Assembly: GCA_037367405.1 (NCBI GenBank)
Contig: JAZKJV010003379.1
Span: forward strand, 475,981-539,980
DNA length: 64,000 bases
Direction: 5' to 3'
DNA from: Ottelia alismoides
Lineage: Eukaryota > Streptophyta > Magnoliopsida > Alismatales > Hydrocharitaceae
The notes under the pieces are model-generated. The model had not been told where the DNA came from, did no database searches, and saw nothing but the letters and a program-made list of their open reading frames with translations. The translations under genes were made by a program, and so were the position numbers. Numbering within the stretch: the first letter of the stretch is position 1; every line of letters starts with the position of its first letter. Below, in pieces: positions 44,842 to 58,115 of this stretch.

Positions 44842-47220
44842 ATGTCGTCACACGGATGGTTTAGTCGGGACCTTACCGACACCCACATCGATTCTGTGCC
44901 ATCGACATCTTCAATAAGGAGGGGTGATCCCCGAAGAGTTGATTCGGATCTTGCGAATGTCTCCTTGGACTCCCCTATTCTCGCCTCTATACTTGCCTTT
45001 CTCCAATTAATCCGCTATTCGGGATGGACTTGCAACCCGAACTAGCTCTTCCCTTCCAATAAACCGGGATTACTCTTGTCCCCGAAATAACCCCTTGTGG
45101 ATGGAGGTCGACTTCAGTCAATATCATATGCTCCGTTCACAACATTCTGGGATTGACCTTAATCCCAGATTCATCTCAACAGTAGGTGCTGAGGAAGATA
45201 CTGATCAGGTTTTACTCCGTCATGCAGATCCTCCACCCGATCAAGAGTCAGAGATTCAAGTGCAGTCTGAGATGGTAGGTGGGAGAGGAAAAGGACCACA
45301 ACCTCAGCAGGAACCTGAGGTCAATACAGGGGAAGGACAATATACCACGCAGGGCGAGGTTAACAGTCAGCTGCTGGCTTCCATCCAAGCCATTCAGCAG
45401 TAGTTGACTAATCAGGCCCTGGCACAGACAGCCTTCCAGGACATGCTGAACGATCTGAGGAGGAGGGCCGATGCGAGAGACGACCGACGTGAGGATGACC
45501 CGAACTTTGATCCCAAATTCCATGAAGTCAATGATGAGTTTTCAGTGGGACCCAAATATGAAGCAGCAGAAGAAGATCCACCACAACCCAAGCCCACACT
45601 CAAGGAGACATACAATCCAGGAGCAGGGCGTATCACTGAGTGGATTCAAGTTCCACGTATGCATGCTCACTTCGAATTGAAGCCGCAATTTCTGTCATTG
45701 CTTCCCACTTTCCATGGGAACACCACTGAAGAACCATACATCTTTCTCAAGAAGTTTGGCCGCATCTGTTCCACTGCTCATTACCCCGGAATCCCTCTGG
45801 ATGTAGTCAAGATGACCGCGTTTCCCTTCAGCCTTCAAGACAAGGCCCTTTATTGGGTTGACCATCTTGGGAAGGTCGTCACCACTTGGGAGGGATTGAA
45901 GTCTGCCTTTCTCCCTAAATTCTATCCTCTTGGGAGATTAAATCAGATGCGCGCCCAGATCTCCAGTTTCTGCCAGCAGCCCCACGAGACGATCATGAAG
46001 CGTGGGAGAGATTCAAAGATCTCCAGGAAAAGTGCCCCCACCATGAAATGCCGAAAACCAGTCGCGTACAACACTTCTTTGGGGGGCTATCATTCGAGAG
46101 CCAAAAGCTCGTGGATGCAGCTTGCGGCGGTTCACAAATTAACAAGGACGAGGACGTAGTATGGAACGTCTTCGAAGAAATGGCTGAGGGAGAAGCAGCC
46201 CAATCCTCGTCCAGAATCTACATGAAGCCACCACCCGCCATCAGCAAGCCAGTTAACATGGCTTCTCACACCGAGGACAAAGATGAGAGCTCCAACCTGA
46301 GCATCATTGGGAGCCACTTGTCCAAAGTGGATATCATCGAGAAGAGGTCGCAGGACCTCGAAAAACTGGCAGTCATAGAAAAGAGGACCCAGGTCTGAGC
46401 TGGAGAAGCTCGACCAGATCTACCAGCAGCTTGAGCAGCTCGTCCGAGCATTGAATGCAAACATGTGCAACGTTGTGTCTACCTCTGCAGAGCCGAACGC
46501 TGAGAAGAAAGAGCCTACAATGCAGCAAAACCCTCAGCCAACTCCACCGCAGCCCCAGCCAGTCCAGCACGTGTACTACGTGCAGGTTCCGGAGCAGCCA
46601 CCGCAGCCTCAGACGCAGATGGTTGTATACCAACCAGAGCACCAGCCCACCTACTCCGAGCAGTTCTCTCCACCCCCACCACTGATCCAGGAGAACAATG
46701 GCGTCTGGAACAATGAAGCGCAGCTGACCCGTCCTCAGGGACACTCTCAGGGTCAGAACATGGTCAACCGGCCCTATCATCAGCAGCAGCAGGGTGGGAG
46801 ACCATTCCAGCAGCCTTACCAGTACCAGCCTCCCTCACACGGGAACACTTGGAGGCAGAATTACCAACATGGTCCTCAGCAGTCCGGATATCGTGGACTG
46901 TTGTACAGGGATATCACCAGCAACCGACTGCTCAATACAATCAGCACAACTCGCAGTACCCTCCAACCCTCCTCCTCAACAATTTTCACAAGGATATCAG
47001 TCGCAATCTCAGCCGCCATACTAGCATTCTAGACCCCAGCAGGGGGAATCCTCTGAGATTGTACCGGCCAATCCGGCCTTGGCCTGTTTGGAGCAGTTAA
47101 TGAAGATAATATGGCGGAGATGAACCAGAAGATCGATGACCTGACGGCAGCCAAAACCGCCATACCAGCCCAGGTCGAAGCTAACCCTAACAATTTCCGA
47201 CGCAAGGAGAGGTAACCGCA
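44842..47220 (+). pseudogene. C gag remnant
   Basis: Probable start ATG at 44842 (MSSHGWFSRDLTD). Frame changes follow; the main part runs from about 45095 to 46000 with an in-frame TAG at 45401-45403. Capsid-like motifs parallel A: LSLLPTFHGNTTEEPYIFLK, FPFSLQDKALYWVDHLGKVV, KFYPLGRLNQMRAQISSF. Near 45997 a missing base breaks the helix and it resumes in another frame (HHEMPKTSRVQHFFGGLSFE; VVWNVFEEMAEG). The Gln/Pro-rich tail (46451-47030) is in a third frame. At least five frame changes are needed to follow the domain. Confidence 0.85.
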
Positions 47221-48730
47221 GTGTCCAACCCGAATCAGGTGAAATTAATTGTTTTTTATCTAACACTGTTACTCTCAGGAGCGGTAGGACACTCCAGCCA
47301 TCGGCGATGGCGAAGGGAAAGCATCTCGCATCTGACGGGGAATCGTCAGTCAAGCCAACACCAGGGCCAGCCAGTATTTTGGAAGCAGCACCAGCATCCA
47401 GAAAACCACAAAGAAATGAAGAAAATCGAAAAACACAAAAAAAAGCAGCAACCTCGGTGGAGATCAGCCAACATTGGAGACGCCTGCACCCGCTCATCAG
47501 CCAGTTCCTGACAGGAGGAGCACCGCACCTGCAGCGAGTCCAACACCAGCACCTGAAGCCGAGCCTGTCATTTTTTATCCGCAAATTGTAGATGAATCCA
47601 TTCCTTTTTGTCATCTACCTGTAAACAACGATATGGACACTATTTTGAATGATATTGGTGAAGAGTTTGTAAATATTCCTTTCCCTGAAGCAATGAAAAA
47701 CACAAACAAAATGAAAAATTTGAAAAATGCTTTGTCTGATCCTGCTATCATAGAAAATCATTCAGAATTTGGTATTGAATATGCCATTGATGAAAGCTCT
47801 TGAGTACATGCCAGCCGTGAAGAAAGGACTTAAAGAGGCATGTACAACAAGCACAGGCCAAACCCCCACAAATCTAGAAGCAAAGGTGGCAAGTCCGAAA
47901 AACGCATTCTCACAATGGCCACAGTTAACGCCATCAGCAACCTCCCGGATAAAAAGCCAGATATGGGAGCACCTCTTGTACGTTGCCAGATGTTTAATCA
48001 GGAATTCGAGCGAACACTTCTCGACAGTGGTTCATCTGTCAATTTGATGCCCAGCCTCACTACTCACGGAGTTCAGGTTAGGACTGCTCAAGCCTACAAA
48101 GATGATTATGCAGTTTGCAGACAAGTCAGTCAAGGCGGCCTAGGGGCCTGTTGGAGGACGTGATCGTCACGGTTCAGGGAAAGTCATTCCCGGCCTATTT
48201 TGTGGTCTTAGATATGGACGTCCTGCTCCGTTGCTCCTTACCCCGATCATACTCGGAAGACCATTTCTGGCGGACATCAAACGCAGTGGTGAATTATGGG
48301 ACGGGAGAAATCACTTTTGGAGCTGGGAATGAAACTATCAGAGTAGAGACCCTGTCTGAGAGAACACCAGCTGAACAGACATCTGCGTCATGCGCAAGGT
48401 GATCGAACATGATGAAGACTGTGATTTTCTAGCAGAAATTCAAGATACCAACCTATTTCTGGATGACAATGAGATCCATGAACTCCTCCGTCCCAGGGAG
48501 GAATGGAGACCGCAGTCGAATTCCCCTGTATCAATCAAGATGAGGAACTTGCTGATGTACTACAAGAAACTGCTGTGGGAGTAATGTGCCTTCAGAACCA
48601 AGAGCTGAAGTCTGAAGAATCCTTGAATGAAGAAGAAATTATTGAGGAATTCTGTTTGGATCTGAGAGAAGAAACAGATCAGAACAAGGTAGACACCGAC
48701 AGTTGCATGAATCACCACCTACACTGATAG
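47221..48730 (+). pseudogene. C pre-protease and aspartic protease remnant
   Basis: The linker (47300-47810) contains an acidic piece (IVDESIPFCHLPVNND) and ends before the protease, whose active site LLDSGSSVNLMP is readable (DSG 48023-48031). Later strands, GLLEDVIVTVQGKSFPAYFVVLDMD and then ILGRPF, lie in two other frames. The acidic linker to RT is in pieces up to about 48730. Several single-base indels and stops. Confidence 0.8.
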
Positions 48731-50480
48731 CTGAAGTCACCATGGAAGCAGCTCAGACCCCGCCAGAGCTAAAACCTTTGCCCTCCAACATGAAGTATGC
48801 CTTCCTTGCGGGAGAACCTAATATGCACCCGGTCATTATCAATGCCCATCTGACCGAAAGACCAAGAATCTCGTCTGATGGAGGTTCCTTGAACGCAACC
48901 GCAAGGCCGATAGGCTGGCGAACTTCTGATCTCTATGGGATCAATCCGTCACTTTGCCACACCGCATCTTTCTGGAAGAAGATTGCAGGCCCTCTCAAGA
49001 ACTGCAGAGAAGATTGAATCCAAACATGCGGGAGGTGTTATGAAAGAGATCCAGAAATGGTGCGATGCGGGACTTATCTATCCCATCTCCGACAGCAAAT
49101 GGGTGAGCCCGCTGCATGTTGTGCCAAGAAATCAGGGATCACCATTGTCAAGAATGACAAAGGAGAGGAGAATGCCACCAGAGTACCCACTTCTTGGAGA
49201 GTGGTGCGTGGATTACAGAAGACTTAACTCGCCACCAAGAAGGACCACTTTCCTCTACCCTTCATCGACCAGATCTTGGAGAGATTGCCGCGAAGGAATA
49301 CTTCTGCTTCTTGGATGGATACTCTGGGTATAATCAAGTTGCCATTGCTCTTGAAGATCAAGAGAAGACCACGTTCACCTGTCCTTTTGGCACATATGCC
49401 TTCAGACGGATGCCGTTCGGGCTTTGCAACGCCCCAGCCACATTTCAGAGTGTATGCTTGCAGACTTTGCCGATATGGTGGGCAACTTTCTCGAGGTCTT
49501 TATGGATGAGTTTTCGATCTACTGGGATTCATTTGATCAATGTCTAGACTATCTAGACCGAGTCTTACGGAGGTGCTGCGAAGTCAATCTTGTGATCTCT
49601 TGGGAGAAGAGCAATTTTATGGTGACCGAAGGAATTGTGCTGGGTCACGTTGTTTCTAAACGTGGCATGGAGGTTGACCCAGCTAAGGTGGATGTAATTT
49701 CCAAGCTTGAGCCACCTACAAATATCAAGCAAGTCCGGTCATTCTTGGGCCAATGTCGGTTTTTACCGACGATTCATCAAAGATTTCAGCAAACTGGCCA
49801 GACCGCTGACTGAATTGCTCGGCAAGGACAATGAATTCATTGTGGAGGACCGTGTGCTCCTTGCCTTTAATCAGTTGAAAGAGCTCATCACACAGGCCCC
49901 TGTCCTACAGCCACCGATTTGACTCAGCCTTTCGAGATTATGACCGACGCGTCAGATTATGCCATCGGAGCTGTACTGGGACAGAGGAAAGACAATGTAC
50001 CATTTGCGATTCACTACGCTAGCCGAACGCTCGATGAAGCCCAGAGAAACTACACTGTCACTGAAAAGGAGCTGCTAGCGGTAGTCTTTGCTTTGGAAAA
50101 GTTCAGATCTTACCTCCTTGGGTCCAAAGTAATCATTTACACTGATCATTCGGCCATTCGGTATTTACAGCAGAAGAAGGACGCCAAACCATGTCTCATC
50201 CGATGGATCCTTCTCCTCCAGGAGTTTGACTTGGAATCAGAGATAAACCTGGGGTAAAGAATGTAGTGGCCGATCATCTGTCAAGACTTCCTGAACCAGA
50301 GTCTCCTGAGCTGAACCTGCAGCCTATCACAGAGACCTTCCCAGATGAGTCGATTATGTCTGTCGCCTCACTTCCTTGGTATGCGGACATTGTGAATTAT
50401 CTTAGTTGCCAAGAAAATCCCACAGGACTGGCCTAAGTTGAAAATAGACAGATTTTTGTCTAAAATCCATTTCTACCAGT
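48731..50480 (+). pseudogene. C reverse transcriptase and RNase H remnant
   Basis: Readable pieces in shifting frames: [53 protein letters not shown] with [22 protein letters not shown], then VFMDEFSIYWDSF. The active-site box is FMDE, the second Asp codon (49508-49510) being GAG, Glu. RNase H is the longest clean piece (49919-50257): [33 protein letters not shown] and [10 protein letters not shown]. The frame then shifts before [11 protein letters not shown]. Not functional. Confidence 0.87.
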
Positions 50481-51660
50481 GGGAAGACCCGCATCTATTT
50501 CGTGAGGGAGCAGATTGCATCTGGAGGAGGTGTATTCCTTCAGGAGGAAGTTCTAAGTGTCCTCACCTTATGTCACGATCAGGATTCTGAGGGCATCATT
50601 CAGGAGAACGAACGGCAGCGAAAGTTCTTCGAAGTGGCCTCTGGTGGCCTTCATTATTTAAAGATGCAGATGAGTATGTCAAACGCTGCACTGACTGTCA
50701 GAAGATGGGCGGAACCATAGGAATGAGAGACACGATGCCTCTGAAGTACATTCAGATCTCGGACGTCTTTGACGGATGGGGTATTGACTTTATGGTCCAG
50801 TTTCCCAACACCAGGGTTATGAATACATTCTGCTTGCTGTCGATTATGTAAGTCGATGGGTGGAAGCTATCCCCCGCCCGAGCCGCCGACAGTAGGACTG
50901 TCTGTCGATTCCTGAGAGATCACATTATAGCACGGTTCGGGATCCCCAAGATTCTCATATCTGACGGGGGTATCCATTTCATAAACAGAGAGGTGAAGAA
51001 GCTGACCCAAGAATTCTGCATTGAACATCGTGTTGCTTCACCCTACCACCCGTAGTCCAATGGCTTAGCTGAATGTTCAAACAGGGAGATCAAAGACAAT
51101 ACTACAGAAACTTGTGCGTCCAGGCAAGCACTGGTCTCAGCTGCTTGATTCCGTTTCTTTGGGCTTACAGAACAGCGTACAAGTCACCCTTGAATGTCTC
51201 CCTACCACCTTGTGTATGGCAAGCCATGTCATTTACCGTTGAACTCATTCACAAATCTTTATGGGCCATTAATATCTGTAATTTGGACTCCAAGCAAGCA
51301 GGAAAGAACAGAAACTAGATCTGAACATATTACTGGAATTCAGAGACTACGCATATGACAACAGCCTGATGTACAAGGAGAAGTCAAAAACATGGCATGA
51401 CAAGCATATCCGTCGCAAGTCCTTTGATCCAGGTCAAAAGGTGTGGTTGTTCGATGCGAAATTGAAGATCTTTCCAGGCAAATTGAAGAGCAAATGGACT
51501 GGGCCGTTCATGGTTAGGAAAGGTGCGTGACAACGAAGTGTATTGATATCCAATCTGTCAGCTGGACGCACAACCTTTTGTAGTCAATGGACAGCTTCTA
51601 AAGCCATACCTTGAACATGAACATTCATGGCAGTCGTTGACTCAATTCAAGTGATCTATT
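50481..51660 (+). pseudogene. C integrase remnant
   Basis: Zinc finger piece RCTDCQKMG, core Asp in GWGIDFM (near 50783) and in LISDGGIHF (near 50960), and Glu in GLAECSNREIK (near 51070), so the DDE residues are all readable but in different frames with stops between. C-terminal part: RKSFDPGQKVWLFDAKLKIFPGKLKSKWTGPF. No chromodomain. Ends near 51660. Confidence 0.82.
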
Positions 51661-51805
51661 AGGATGAGCTGAATATCTCCGAAGAGGCAGAGAAGGCGAA
51701 GCATATCAAAACATTTTTGAATGATTTTTCTTCTTTTCTTCTTTTCTTCTTTTCAGTTTCTTATACCTTCTTCTACCGAATTGATGTCATCCCTTTCCAT
51801 CACTG

Positions 51806-52316
51806 CTATACTTAGGATGGTACTTTATCCTAAGTATAGGGGGATGCGCATCCCGAGTTGTTCATATCCAATCTCATTTCTTTTCTTCTTTTCTTCTTTT
51901 CCTATTCTATCTTCTTTATCTATCAAAAAGGTGCCGCCCTTGTAGACAGTTTTCCATACTTAGGACGTACTTTGTCCTAAGTCTAGGGGGTGTGCACCCC
52001 GAGTATCTTCATTCTTTTCGATCCTCTCCATTGTCTCCTCTTCTTGTCTATACTTAGGGATATCTTACCCTAAGTATAGGGGAGACAACCCGAGTACGAT
52101 CTGTTCATTCCCACCCTTGACCCTCCATGCTTTGTGTACAGTCTGTTATACTTAGGATTATTTGATCCTAAGTATAGGGGGACGGTCAACTTCTCATTCG
52201 TTTGTTCAGCCATTCCTTTACTTATTTATTCTTTAGGCTTGTCTATACTTAGTACGAGTTATGTCTTCTCTTTTCTCTCCGATCTATGAGACATAGCTCA
52301 AGCTAAGTATAGGGGG
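51806..52316 (+). repeat. C array of five hairpins carrying PPT-like ends
   Basis: Hairpins at 51806-51843, 51955-51990, 52048-52083, 52146-52181 and 52243-52316. First: 13-bp stem CTATACTTAGGAT and ATCCTAAGTATAG; third: CTATACTTAGGG and CCCTAAGTATAG. Four of the five end (A)AGTATAGGGG(G); the second reads AAGTCTAGGGGG. The last has a long loop with ACGAGTTATG and a complementary CATAACTCGTAC at about 52350. Confidence 0.88.
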
Positions 52317-53049
52317 TCGTATATACTACGTATATACTTTCGCCATAACTCGTACTTTCGTATTTTCTTAATAATATGGCTAAAAATTCTTTAAAATTCA
52401 TTTAAACCCCTTAATAAAAAGGTGTTTTATTTCCTCAAATTCTTTTGTGTAATTACTGATTAATAAATCAGGTGAAAATGATTTTTGCAAAATGTTGAAA
52501 AATAGTTTGAAAATCTTGTGAACATCTATTGAAAACTATTTGAAAATATTTTGTTACATGTTTTCAACCTGTGTAAAATGTGTGGTTTGTAAAACTTATT
52601 TTCTTTATGTGAAATAAAATGTTTGGAAAATAATTTACAAATGTTTGAAAAATGATGCAAAAATATTTGAAAAACCTATATATACTATTTTGAAAGCCTT
52701 TGCAAAATGATTTCAAATATGTGTACATGTTTGCAAAAATGTTTGTAAAAATTATTCTGGACTATAGTTTTCAAAAATTGTGTGAAAAAGCTTGTGTCAA
52801 ATAAGTTTGAGGAATACATACATCTCACTAAAATCCATTATTTTATATATGAATAAAATTGATCACTTACCCTTGTAAATTCTTAAAATCCACTTCTTGT
52901 AAATATAAGAAGCAGTCCCATGTACATATTTTCACCTGGTTTCAGCCAAAACTTTTTTGTGTTCAAAAATCCCAAAAACATTTGCAAAAGTAAAATCCAA
53001 AAAAAACATTTGGAAAACTCTATTTGAAAAAGGGAAAAAAATGCATATT

Positions 53050-53070
53050 CATCATCATCATCATCATCAT
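53050..53070. repeat. (CAT)7 microsatellite
   Basis: Seven CAT units in the 3' region of C; no counterpart at the same place in A or B. Confidence 0.95.
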
Positions 53071-54233
53071 CTTTTCAAAAACCCATAAAAAGTTCAAAAT
53101 CTTGAAAATTGCATCACAAAAATATTTTCTGCATTGCATTGCATAGCATTCGCATTCTTCGGATTGAGTTTGATAGTTGAACGAGTCTAAGTAAAATCCG
53201 GAGATTGAGATTGATTGGACTTAATCTACCTAATAACAGGAACCTTATAGGAACTGGGGTTTGAGGTACTTCAGGTCTAGTTGACTTAATTCTTTAAGGA
53301 TCACGGGACTGGTTCAATGGATTCTTGACTGCCTAAGTAGAGTATTTCGGAGCACACGCACGACTCTTGTTGATAATGACCTAACTTGGACACCTGCACC
53401 GTTCACATGGCTCAACTCAGTTGGGGTGTGAAGGGGATTGGATTTGCCGGTAAGAGACGCACACAAGTGGAAACATTTGTCCTCCTCTAGGGAGGGAAGT
53501 GCACCCCAACCCGTCCAGTGATTAGGAAGTCTCAAGACAGGAGGCTGTGGGTTGCGATAAAGCTTCAAAAGAGGGATAGTCTACTGGCTCAAGAGGAAAA
53601 ACTCCCTATGTAAATGCTGTTGTATATAGTATTCAAAAAAAGTTCAGGCATGTACAAAAATAAAAAGCCTGCAAAGTATGTACAAAGTCAATAAGCAAGC
53701 TGAGTTCCAAAGTCAAATGTGTGAGCCTGCAGCAGGATGACTTGACTACACTGGTCTTGCATCCTAGGATAGGTAGCTACACTGGCTACCGTCCATTCTT
53801 CTCTTCACCCCCTCCTCTTGAGCTGGTTGCCACATGAACTTAGAAGGGAATACCCCGCTCCTCGAGGATGGAGTTGCTGGATTGGGGAATCATTGGGTTG
53901 TCGTACTGGAGAAGTCAGTTTCTTTGTCATTCTAGTTGGGGAGAGCCACCATCACTTACACTGTACGAGTCAGATTCATAGTCGTAAGGGTTTGCGTATG
54001 AATTGAGATATTTCTGACCTGGCTATTAAGAAGACTTGAGCAGAGTTTTGGGATTCTCAAGGACTGTTGAATTTCAAACACGGTTCTCACTAAGGTTCCG
54101 CCCGCACTAAAATTCCAAAGGTCCGACTTAAGCTCCAAACTTTGATTTTGTGAAGACAAGTTTGATAATCAAATAAAATCCAAGTTCTTCTTTTTCTTTT
54201 CTTTCTTTTCTTTGTGCACTTATTGCATAAGTG

Positions 54234-54269
54234 TTTGCTAGGGACTAGCAAAGGTAAAGTATAGGGGGA
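54234..54269 (+). other. C polypurine tract with adjacent hairpin
   Basis: TTTGCTA-GGGAC-TAGCAAA (54234-54252), then GGTAAAGTATAGGGGGA up to the 3' LTR start at 54270. Confidence 0.88.
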
Positions 54270-57200
54270 TGATGAATCCACATCTCATCATCTTTATTCT
54301 ATCATTTTGGCACCAAAAACCCTAGCAAATGCCTATAAATAACATTAAATAGAGCCATCTTAGCATTCATGCATGTGCATCATATTAGTGTGTAAAATAC
54401 TGTAATTGAAGCCAAAATTATAGAATAAATAAAGAAAAGAAAAAGAATAAAATATTGGAATTATTTTATGACCCGAAACCCCGAGACCTAGGCATCTTGA
54501 TGAATAGGTCGACAAGGAATAAAGTAGGGGGAGATAAGGGCCAAATACCTATATGTATTCTATTCATTCTTTATTCATTTTGGGACCTATTTTTGGTTCC
54601 ACTTTTATACATCAAATAAAGAAACTTTGTACATGAAAGTTGTAGATAATTAATAAAGAAAAATACAAAATTGATTTCACAAAAAATAATGTACAGATAA
54701 AAAGTTATGGTCTGAATAAGAATCCAGAATCCCAACTTCCCAGACCCGTATCTCACAAACTGACAACTCCAAATGCAGCATACTCACCTTTAATTGTATA
54801 TAGAATAAAATAATCTATCCAATGGTGGTGGTTTCGCATTTTGCCGGAGCTACGGTTTGAAAGTTGAGTTTTGGACCCCTTTGTACTTTGTACAGATTAA
54901 AATATTCAATTTATTATTTGTTTATTATTTTTATAATTTTATATTTTTATGATATTGTAACTATTACTTATAATAAATATGTGTACTAAAATTAGAATAA
55001 AAATGCAAAAGAGAATTCGAATAAAAATACTTGTATATAGGTTACATAGGTATATTACCTATACCCAATCTACATAACACCTATTTATATTTTATTAAAT
55101 GTACAAAACACATCAATAAAATAAAATAAAAATATATTTGTGTATATAAAAATATTCTATGATTTTATAAAATACTAAATAAAAATAATAACATAAAATA
55201 CATAAAATAAAAATAAAATGCTAAAACACATGGGTATTATACCTATAAAGGGCTAAAAAGTGAACTTGTAAAAATAAGCCTCATAAAAATAATTAAAATT
55301 CGTAATAAAATACTTCATAAATTAATAAACATTTTTTATTTTTAACCAAAACGAAATTCATTAATTTACTATTTTATTTTGATTTTTGAAATACTTTTTT
55401 GAGGATTTTTTCCTGGTTGGTCCACGTGGACCAACTAGGTTGGTCTGACAGTTGACCTAGGTCAACTGTCTGACCTTCTCCTCCAGGCTTGTCAGAGAGG
55501 TTTTGTCCCATCTTCGCGTCATTTCCTAAGCTTGACCTTGCACTAATCCATGATGAGGTCTTCTGCATTTTTGCTCCTCGATCAATGGTGATTCACAGCC
55601 CTAGTGAAATCCGGGGCTGAAGACCACTGATCGAGGCGGTTCGAGCCTCGTCTTCCACGCCATTCGTCAACCTACAAAAAGAACCTCCCGACTTCGATTT
55701 GAATCTAATCCTTCTTCCGCCATTTTCAATCGAAAACCCCTACCTCTTCGTGCTCTTCGTGACAGGAGGAGTCGAATCGACCCGGGGTTCGAGCTGATTG
55801 GTGTAGAATCGAAGTGATTCACCCCCTCGCCGGAGCTCCGCCGCTCTTTGCAGCCGTCGTCTCTAGTGAGTCTCCTTCTCTTTTCTCTTCATTTTCTTGT
55901 AGTTGTAGCGTAGATTAGGTTAACCAGTAGCAGTTTTGCTTGTCGTTCACCCAATCCGCCGTGAATCGTTGATCAAAGCCACGGTGGAGCTGAGCTCCGC
56001 CTTCCATTTCCGGCCACTCCAGTCTCCTACCTCCGCCAAGACCATCTCCGTTATCTCCCCCGTCACTCCTTCATCCCGTAGCACCCTCCATTCATCTCGA
56101 TCTCGCTCAGATCGAGTCGACCGAGCTCCCTTCTCCGCCGTTCGCGGAGCTCATCGCTCGACCCACTCTTCGCCCCCATTGGATCACCCGAGACCCCCAT
56201 TTTGCTCGCCTGGTTTTTGCGAACTTAACCCTGCAGGTCCGAGCCCCAGAGAAGGCTCCATCGACCATCATCGACTCCAGGCTCCTCCGCTCAGGTCGCC
56301 TTCCTCGTCCGGCCGCTTCACGCCGCCTCCGCCTCGACGAGGCCATCATATGACGCGGGAAGGATCCCAGGATCCTTTTGCCCTTGATCCGGGGTCGGAG
56401 CGGCCATGTGTCGGCCGCAGTCGCCGTTCGAAGCTCGCCGGGAGGTGTTCTTTGTGAACCTCCCCCTGCCGTTGGATCAGACGCCTCCTCCAGACGTGAA
56501 GCCAACCGTCCGATCGCTTGTGGCTCCCCGCCGTTGGATTGACCGTCCACGATTTAATCTCAGCCGTCCACGACGAAGGGGTACCAGCCGCTCGATCTTC
56601 GCCACGTGTCCAAGTGAATCGCCATCGGCTGCACGATCGAGCCCGTGGGTATTTTGCATCTTCTACCACGACTTTTTGCATTTGCTTTTTAGTCTAAAAA
56701 CTTTTCGTATGTAGTTAAAAAGTTTTGTAATATTTGCATTTAAGGCCCTCATGCTTTCACTATTTGCACTTCAGTCCATGCCACGTCACCTCACGTGACT
56801 GGGGCGCATGCTTCTTGGGCATTTTGCACTATTTATCCCGAACATTTATGCATTTGTAGTTATACCCCTGTGCGTGGTTGTTTAAATATGTTTGTGGGTT
56901 AATTGCATGTATGTCCTGCCGGGTTTTGATATTTATAAAAATGCCCCTGTGAATGAAATATCCCGTGTTCTGCGCGTTGTCTCTTTGGTGAAAATTGCTT
57001 CTAAGCCCCTGGATGTTTATATAATTACATTTATACCCCTGTCAGGCTTTGAATTTTTGTATGCTTGATCTATTTATTTCACGCCTCATTTAATCGCCAA
57101 AAATTCCCAAAAAATAGGTTTAAGCTCTTGTTTGCTTCTACTTTCACGCCATATTTTTAGGTTTTAATTTTATTGTATTTTATATTTATTAAAAATCAAA

Positions 57201-58110
57201 ACATGTTGTTTCAACACTGTCTAGCTTAGAAAATACCAAAAAAATATTAAAAGGTCTTAAAAAATTCCAAAAATATTTTCTGTTGTGTGTTTTGACCTGC
57301 TTTAATTTCAACCCAAAATTCACTAAAAATCTCAAAAGAAAAACCCCTTAAAAATTTAAAAACACTCAAAACTTCAAAAAAATCTATAAAATTGTAGAAA
57401 ACTCCAAAAATAGTAAACTTAGTTCCTGTTTACTCCATATTTTATTCTCTTTATTTGAAAATTAGTGTGAAAAATTCTGGTTGCTGATTTGTTATTTTTA
57501 ACTCCCATTTTACTCACAGCCAGCATAATTTTCACTGTTTTCCCTTATTTCAGTATTTAAAAATACCAAAAACATTTGAAAAATACCCAAAAAATCACAA
57601 AAACAGTAAAAAATCCTAAAAATATCAAAAACATTTATTTCTGAATTTTTGGTTATTTTTGCACATTTTATTAAATACTTTGTCTTGTCTTTTATTACCT
57701 TATCTTTAAATTCCAATATTGAAAAAGAATTAAAAAAATATAAATTATAAAATTATAAAAGTCAGAAAATTAAAAATCAAAATACAAAATTAAAAATTAA
57801 AATTTAAATAAAAAAATTTTAAAATTAAAAACCCACAAAAAAAGAAAGTAGATTGGCTAAGTTGTGCATTAGACCTAGGATTGGATTTTTATCTATGCTC
57901 TACACCCTTGCTTCCAGAGTTCGACCCCTACTTGCTTACTATTGTACACCTTTAGTAGGGTATAATAAATTTTAATCCTTGCTATTCATTCATTGATTGA
58001 TTGTGTGGGTTATTTGTTGAAGAACGAAAAGGCTTGAGTAGTCGCATCAGCGACAGTGAGTCTGACTTGTCTGACCACTATTTAGCGGCTCTCGCTTTTC
58101 TCGCTTTTCA
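54270..58110 (+). mobile_element. Element C 3' LTR (3841 bp)
   Basis: Co-linear with 39182-43025. By eye about sixteen differences in the first ~600 bases, half of them 1-base indels. W-box palindrome 55447-55470 and GT...AG segment 55866-56235. It ends CTTTTCA at 58110, followed by TSD GTAGC. Confidence 0.94.
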
Positions 58111-58115
58111 GTAGC
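58111..58115. repeat. Element C target site duplication, right copy
   Basis: GTAGC, equal to 39177-39181; it restores A's LTR (CCAGGTAGCCCCGTAG) as at 8121-8136. Confidence 0.95.

Larger units (their letters stand above)
51661..54233 (+). other. C 3' non-coding region
   Basis: 2.6 kb, no env-like frame. Hairpin array at 51806-52316; AT-rich DNA with TTTGAAAAT and TTTGTAAAT words; a (CAT)n microsatellite; conserved blocks at 53545-53605 and 53835-53870, the first almost identical to A over about 60 bases although the families differ strongly elsewhere; a T/C-rich tract before the polypurine tract. Confidence 0.78.
39182..58110 (+). mobile_element. Element C: diverged Athila-type retrotransposon nested in A's 3' LTR
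   Basis: Plus strand, 18,929 bp. LTRs 39182-43025 (3844 bp) and 54270-58110 (3841 bp), primer site, polypurine tract, TSD GTAGC at 39177-39181 and 58111-58115. Proteins are clearly related to those of A and B but the family differs. The whole coding part is broken by many 1-base indels; the two LTRs also differ mostly by small indels. Confidence 0.94.
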
